From CAYJAY01 sp964370715 (GTDB taxonomy: Bacteria > Bacillota > Clostridia > Oscillospirales > Ruminococcaceae): a DNA stretch of 24,964 nucleotides. Under the pieces are notes generated by a model. That model was given only the letters and a program-made list of their open reading frames with translations. It had not been told where the DNA came from and did no database searches. Numbering within the stretch: the stretch's first letter is position 1; the number at the start of each line of letters is the position of its first letter. Made by a program: the position numbers and the translations under genes. Of this stretch, positions 22,529 to 24,964 are shown one piece after another. The DNA lies in the NCBI GenBank assembly GCA_964370715.1, contig CAYJKJ010000027.1:1-24964 (forward strand), in the 5' to 3' direction.

Positions 22529-23860
22529 TTAGTTGCCGAGTTTTTTCAAAAGTTGTTCTCTTTGTTGTTCAAAACCTTTTTTTCCGAGCAAAGCGAACAT
22601 ATTCTTTTTATATGCTTCAACCCCCGGTTGATCAAACGGATTAACCCCCAAGACATATCCCGAAACGCCACAAGCTTTTTCATAGAAATAGATAAGCTCG
22701 CCGACATTAAGTTCGTCTATATCGTCTACTTCGATTATGATGTTTGGAACTCCGCCCTCTGTGTGTGCCAAAAGAGTTCCTTCGAAAGCTTTTTCGTTAA
22801 CAAACGAAAGCTTTTGTCCTGCAAGATAATTAAGCCCGTCAAAGTCTTCATTTTCTTGCTTAATCGAAATTTCGTTTTGTGTGTTTTTAAATTTAACAAC
22901 CGTTTCAAATAAATCTCTTCTGCCGTCTTGAACATATTGTCCCATCGAATGAAGATCGGTTGAAAAGATAACGGAAGCCGGGAAAATTCCTTTTTGGTCT
23001 TTGCCCTCGCTCTCGCCGTAGAGCTGTTTGTACCATTCGTTCATCATGGTGTATGCCGGCTCATAGCAAGCCATAAGTTCGATTGTTTTTCCTTTGTTAT
23101 AAAGGATGTTTCTTGCCGCAACATATTTCAAAACTTCGTTTTGTTCAAGTTGCTCGCTGTTGAATCTATTGTATCCGTTTAGCGCACCTTGCATTAATTT
23201 GTCGATATCAAAACCTGCTGCCGCTATCGGAAGAAGCCCAACCGCAGTTAAAACCGAAAATCTTCCGCCAACATCGTCGGGGATAACGAACGTTTGATAT
23301 TGGTTTTTATCGGCAAGAGTTTTAAGCGTTCCTCTTGCTTTATCGGTTGTTGCATAAATTCTTTCGTTTGCTTTGTCGCCATATTGTTTTTCGAGGAGTT
23401 CTTTGAACACACGAAACGCAATAGCAGGTTCGGTTGTCGTTCCCGATTTTGAAACAACGTTGACCGACACACGTTTACCTTCGCAAATTTTCAAAAGATT
23501 TGCGAGATAATCCGAGCTTATGTTGTTGCCGGCAAAATATACTTTAAGTGGATTTAATTCATTGTAGAATTGAGTTCCCAAGAGTTCGATAACCGCTCTT
23601 GCGCCGAGATAGCTTCCGCCAATTCCTATTACAATTAGAATGTCGCTGTCTTCGCGAATTTTTTTTGCGGCTTTTTTTATCGCCTCAAACTCTTGTTTGT
23701 CATAATCTTTCGGAAGCGATACCCAACCGACAAAATCATTTCCTTGACCCTGTTTGTTCTCAAGCAACGAATTCGCAAGCCCTACTTGTTTCGCAATGCC
23801 TTCGAATTCATTTTGTCCGACAAACCCATCGAGATACTTTGTTACTACTTTTACTGCCAT
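22529..23860 (-). CDS. pgi: Glucose-6-phosphate isomerase
   Basis: Interconverts glucose 6-phosphate and fructose 6-phosphate in glycolysis. The 443-residue product is the usual length for the Bacillota form. It shows VIGIGGSYLGARAVIE, the sugar-phosphate-binding SKSGTTTEPAIAFR, DDVGGRFSVLTAVGLLP, the His-containing STDLHSMGQYVQDG and the C-terminal signature GVNPFDQPGVEAYK with the catalytic Lys. GGAG lies 11 bases before the ATG. A consensus promoter lies about 50 bases upstream, and a small P-loop gene follows by 29 bases. Confidence 0.97.
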   Translation of the reverse strand: MAVKVVTKYLDGFVGQNEFEGIAKQVGLANSLLENKQGQGNDFVGWVSLPKDYDKQEFEAIKKAAKKIREDSDILIVIGIGGSYLGARAVIELLGTQFYNELNPLKVYFAGNNISSDYLANLLKICEGKRVSVNVVSKSGTTTEPAIAFRVFKELLEKQYGDKANERIYATTDKARGTLKTLADKNQYQTFVIPDDVGGRFSVLTAVGLLPIAAAGFDIDKLMQGALNGYNRFNSEQLEQNEVLKYVAARNILYNKGKTIELMACYEPAYTMMNEWYKQLYGESEGKDQKGIFPASVIFSTDLHSMGQYVQDGRRDLFETVVKFKNTQNEISIKQENEDFDGLNYLAGQKLSFVNEKAFEGTLLAHTEGGVPNIIIEVDDIDELNVGELIYFYEKACGVSGYVLGVNPFDQPGVEAYKKNMFALLGKKGFEQQREQLLKKLGN

Positions 23861-23910
23861 AATTTAAAGGTCTCCAAACCATGTATTAATAAAATAAATT
23901 ATTAACTACT

Positions 23911-23939
23911 ATAATAAGAAAAAAAACACAAAATGTCAA
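23911..23939 (-). promoter_or_regulatory. Promoter of pgi
   Basis: On the - strand TTGACA (23939-23934) and TATTAT (23916-23911) with a 17-base, T-rich spacer. Start near 23904, about 45 bases before the pgi ATG. Confidence 0.75.
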
Positions 23940-24035
23940 TGGATTATTTTAAGTATTCCCTTCCATTGTTGTTATATATTTGTTTTTTCTAATACTAATA
24001 TTAAAAACACACTTTAATTTATTCAAAAAATTTTA

Positions 24036-24964
24036 TCATTCGCTTTGTTGTTCGCCGTCTAGCATCGTTTTATAAAGCCTTGAATAATATCCGCCCTTTG
24101 CGAGAAGCTCGCCGTGTGTGCCTTGTTCTTTAATAAACCCATCTCGAACAACCAAAATTATATCCGCCAAACGAATTGTCGACAATCGGTGCGCAATAAC
24201 AAAGCTTGTTCGTTCCTCCAAAACTTCGTCGATAGCTTTTTGGATAAGCTTTTCGGTTTCGGTGTCGATAGTCGCCGTCGCTTCGTCCAACACAAATATC
24301 GGAGGATCGGCGATAACCGCCCTTGCAAACGAAATCAGCTGTCTTTCACCTGCCGAAAGAAAACCGCCCGCTTCCCCAACCTCCGTTTCAAGACCATCCG
24401 CCGCTTTTTCCAAAACCTTGTTTGCCGACACCAGATTAATCGCTCTTTCCAGTTGCTTATCGGTGGCGTTTAAATTTCCGTAGAGGATATTTTGTTTGAT
24501 GGTTCCCGAAAAAAGATGGGGGTTTTGAAGAACATAACCTATATTTGAATGCAGCCAGTTTAAGCTCCTTTCCCTATAATCAACCCCGTCGATTAATATT
24601 CGCCCTTTTGTCGGTTCGAAAAATCTGCAAAGAAGATTAACAAGGGTGCTTTTTCCCGCTCCCGTCTCTCCAACAATCGCAACGGTCGAACCCTTTTTAA
24701 CGGTAAGGTTAAAGTTTTCAAGAACATTTTCTGTTCCATCGGGATAGATAAACGACACGTTTTCAAACACGATATCTCCGCTAAGTTTTTCCCAATTTTC
24801 CGGTTTTGGCTCGAAACAGGTTCCATATTTTTGTTCAACCTGTTCGCTATCTTTAACATCGATAGTTTCATCCAAAAGGCCCATAACACGCTCTATATTA
24901 ACCTGTGCGGCAAGGATAACCGTTATGTCGTGTGCTATGTGTTGAATAGGCTCTATAACCGCAA
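24036..24964 (-). CDS. ABC exporter, fused membrane/ATPase subunit (C-terminal part)
   Basis: The frame is open to the right edge and continues beyond it; 309 residues are in the window. The first 35 or so (AVIEPIQHIAHDITVILAAQ) are the end of a type IV ABC exporter membrane domain, so the internal ATG at 24884 is not the start. The ATPase domain has Walker A GETGAGKST, Q-loop region VLQNPHLFSGT, signature LSAGERQ, Walker B IFVLDEATA and the His switch AHRLST. The LSAGERQLISFARA form is that of MdlA/MdlB or YheH/YheI-type heterodimeric multidrug exporters, so a partner gene is likely upstream outside the window. The substrate is unknown. No clear terminator is seen after the stop. Confidence 0.93.
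   Translation of the reverse strand, partial: AVIEPIQHIAHDITVILAAQVNIERVMGLLDETIDVKDSEQVEQKYGTCFEPKPENWEKLSGDIVFENVSFIYPDGTENVLENFNLTVKKGSTVAIVGETGAGKSTLVNLLCRFFEPTKGRILIDGVDYRERSLNWLHSNIGYVLQNPHLFSGTIKQNILYGNLNATDKQLERAINLVSANKVLEKAADGLETEVGEAGGFLSAGERQLISFARAVIADPPIFVLDEATATIDTETEKLIQKAIDEVLEERTSFVIAHRLSTIRLADIILVVRDGFIKEQGTHGELLAKGGYYSRLYKTMLDGEQQSE

Noticed and set aside
24884..24884. ATG as start of the ABC ATPase gene
   Set aside because: The frame stays open upstream to the window edge and encodes the end of an exporter membrane domain, so the gene starts outside.

Overview
The window reads as low-GC Gram-positive chromosome, most likely an anaerobic Clostridia-type Bacillota. The signs are strong AAGGAG-type ribosome sites, TTGACA/TATAAT promoters, T-tailed hairpin terminators, lipobox lipoproteins, a DUF1836 regulator, a DUF512 radical-SAM-like gene next to der, and zinc-type L28 and L32. 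No rRNA, tRNA, CRISPR array, insertion sequence or phage gene was seen. Genus cannot be told from this sequence.

Layout. 1-1000: 5' end of a lipoprotein gene (- strand), frameshifted coding remnants upstream of it, and an AT-rich gap with one - strand promoter. 1010-3806: + strand unit of a DUF1836 regulator, a short NfeD protein and a flotillin, closed by a strong terminator. 3856-7734: - strand genes for an MBOAT O-acyltransferase, an SGNH-like membrane-anchored protein, a corrinoid adenosyltransferase and a CobC-like histidine phosphatase; the first two are visibly AT-richer than their neighbours and have their own promoter. 7844-9061: DUF4358-transglutaminase lipoprotein (-). 9351-10632: AlaA-like aminotransferase with terminator (+).

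10643-15323 is a five-gene - strand run: zinc-ribbon/DUF4190 protein, DUF2752 protein, large zinc-ribbon/Gln-rich/one-membrane-pass protein, DeoC, and a CNNM/CBS transporter-like protein. It follows a consensus promoter. 15480-16253 is a divergent DapF (-), 16363-17592 HflX (+), 17730-18155 a second small zinc-ribbon/Tyr-Gln-repeat membrane protein (+), and 18302-18490 rpmB (+). rpmB faces a convergent - strand group across two adjacent hairpins: C_GCAxxG_C_C protein, Der, DUF512, rpmF. Further upstream on the - strand are a small P-loop protein and pgi with its own promoter. The window ends inside an ABC exporter gene (-).

Most of the window is housekeeping: ribosome assembly (Der, HflX, L28, L32), central metabolism (Pgi, DeoC, aminotransferase, DapF). 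The more unusual content is envelope-related: the NfeD/flotillin pair, the MBOAT/SGNH acylation pair, the DUF4358-transglutaminase lipoprotein, and above all the zinc-ribbon membrane proteins with long disordered Gln-rich linkers. That last set is the best candidate here for an undescribed system. Its function is not shown by the sequence.
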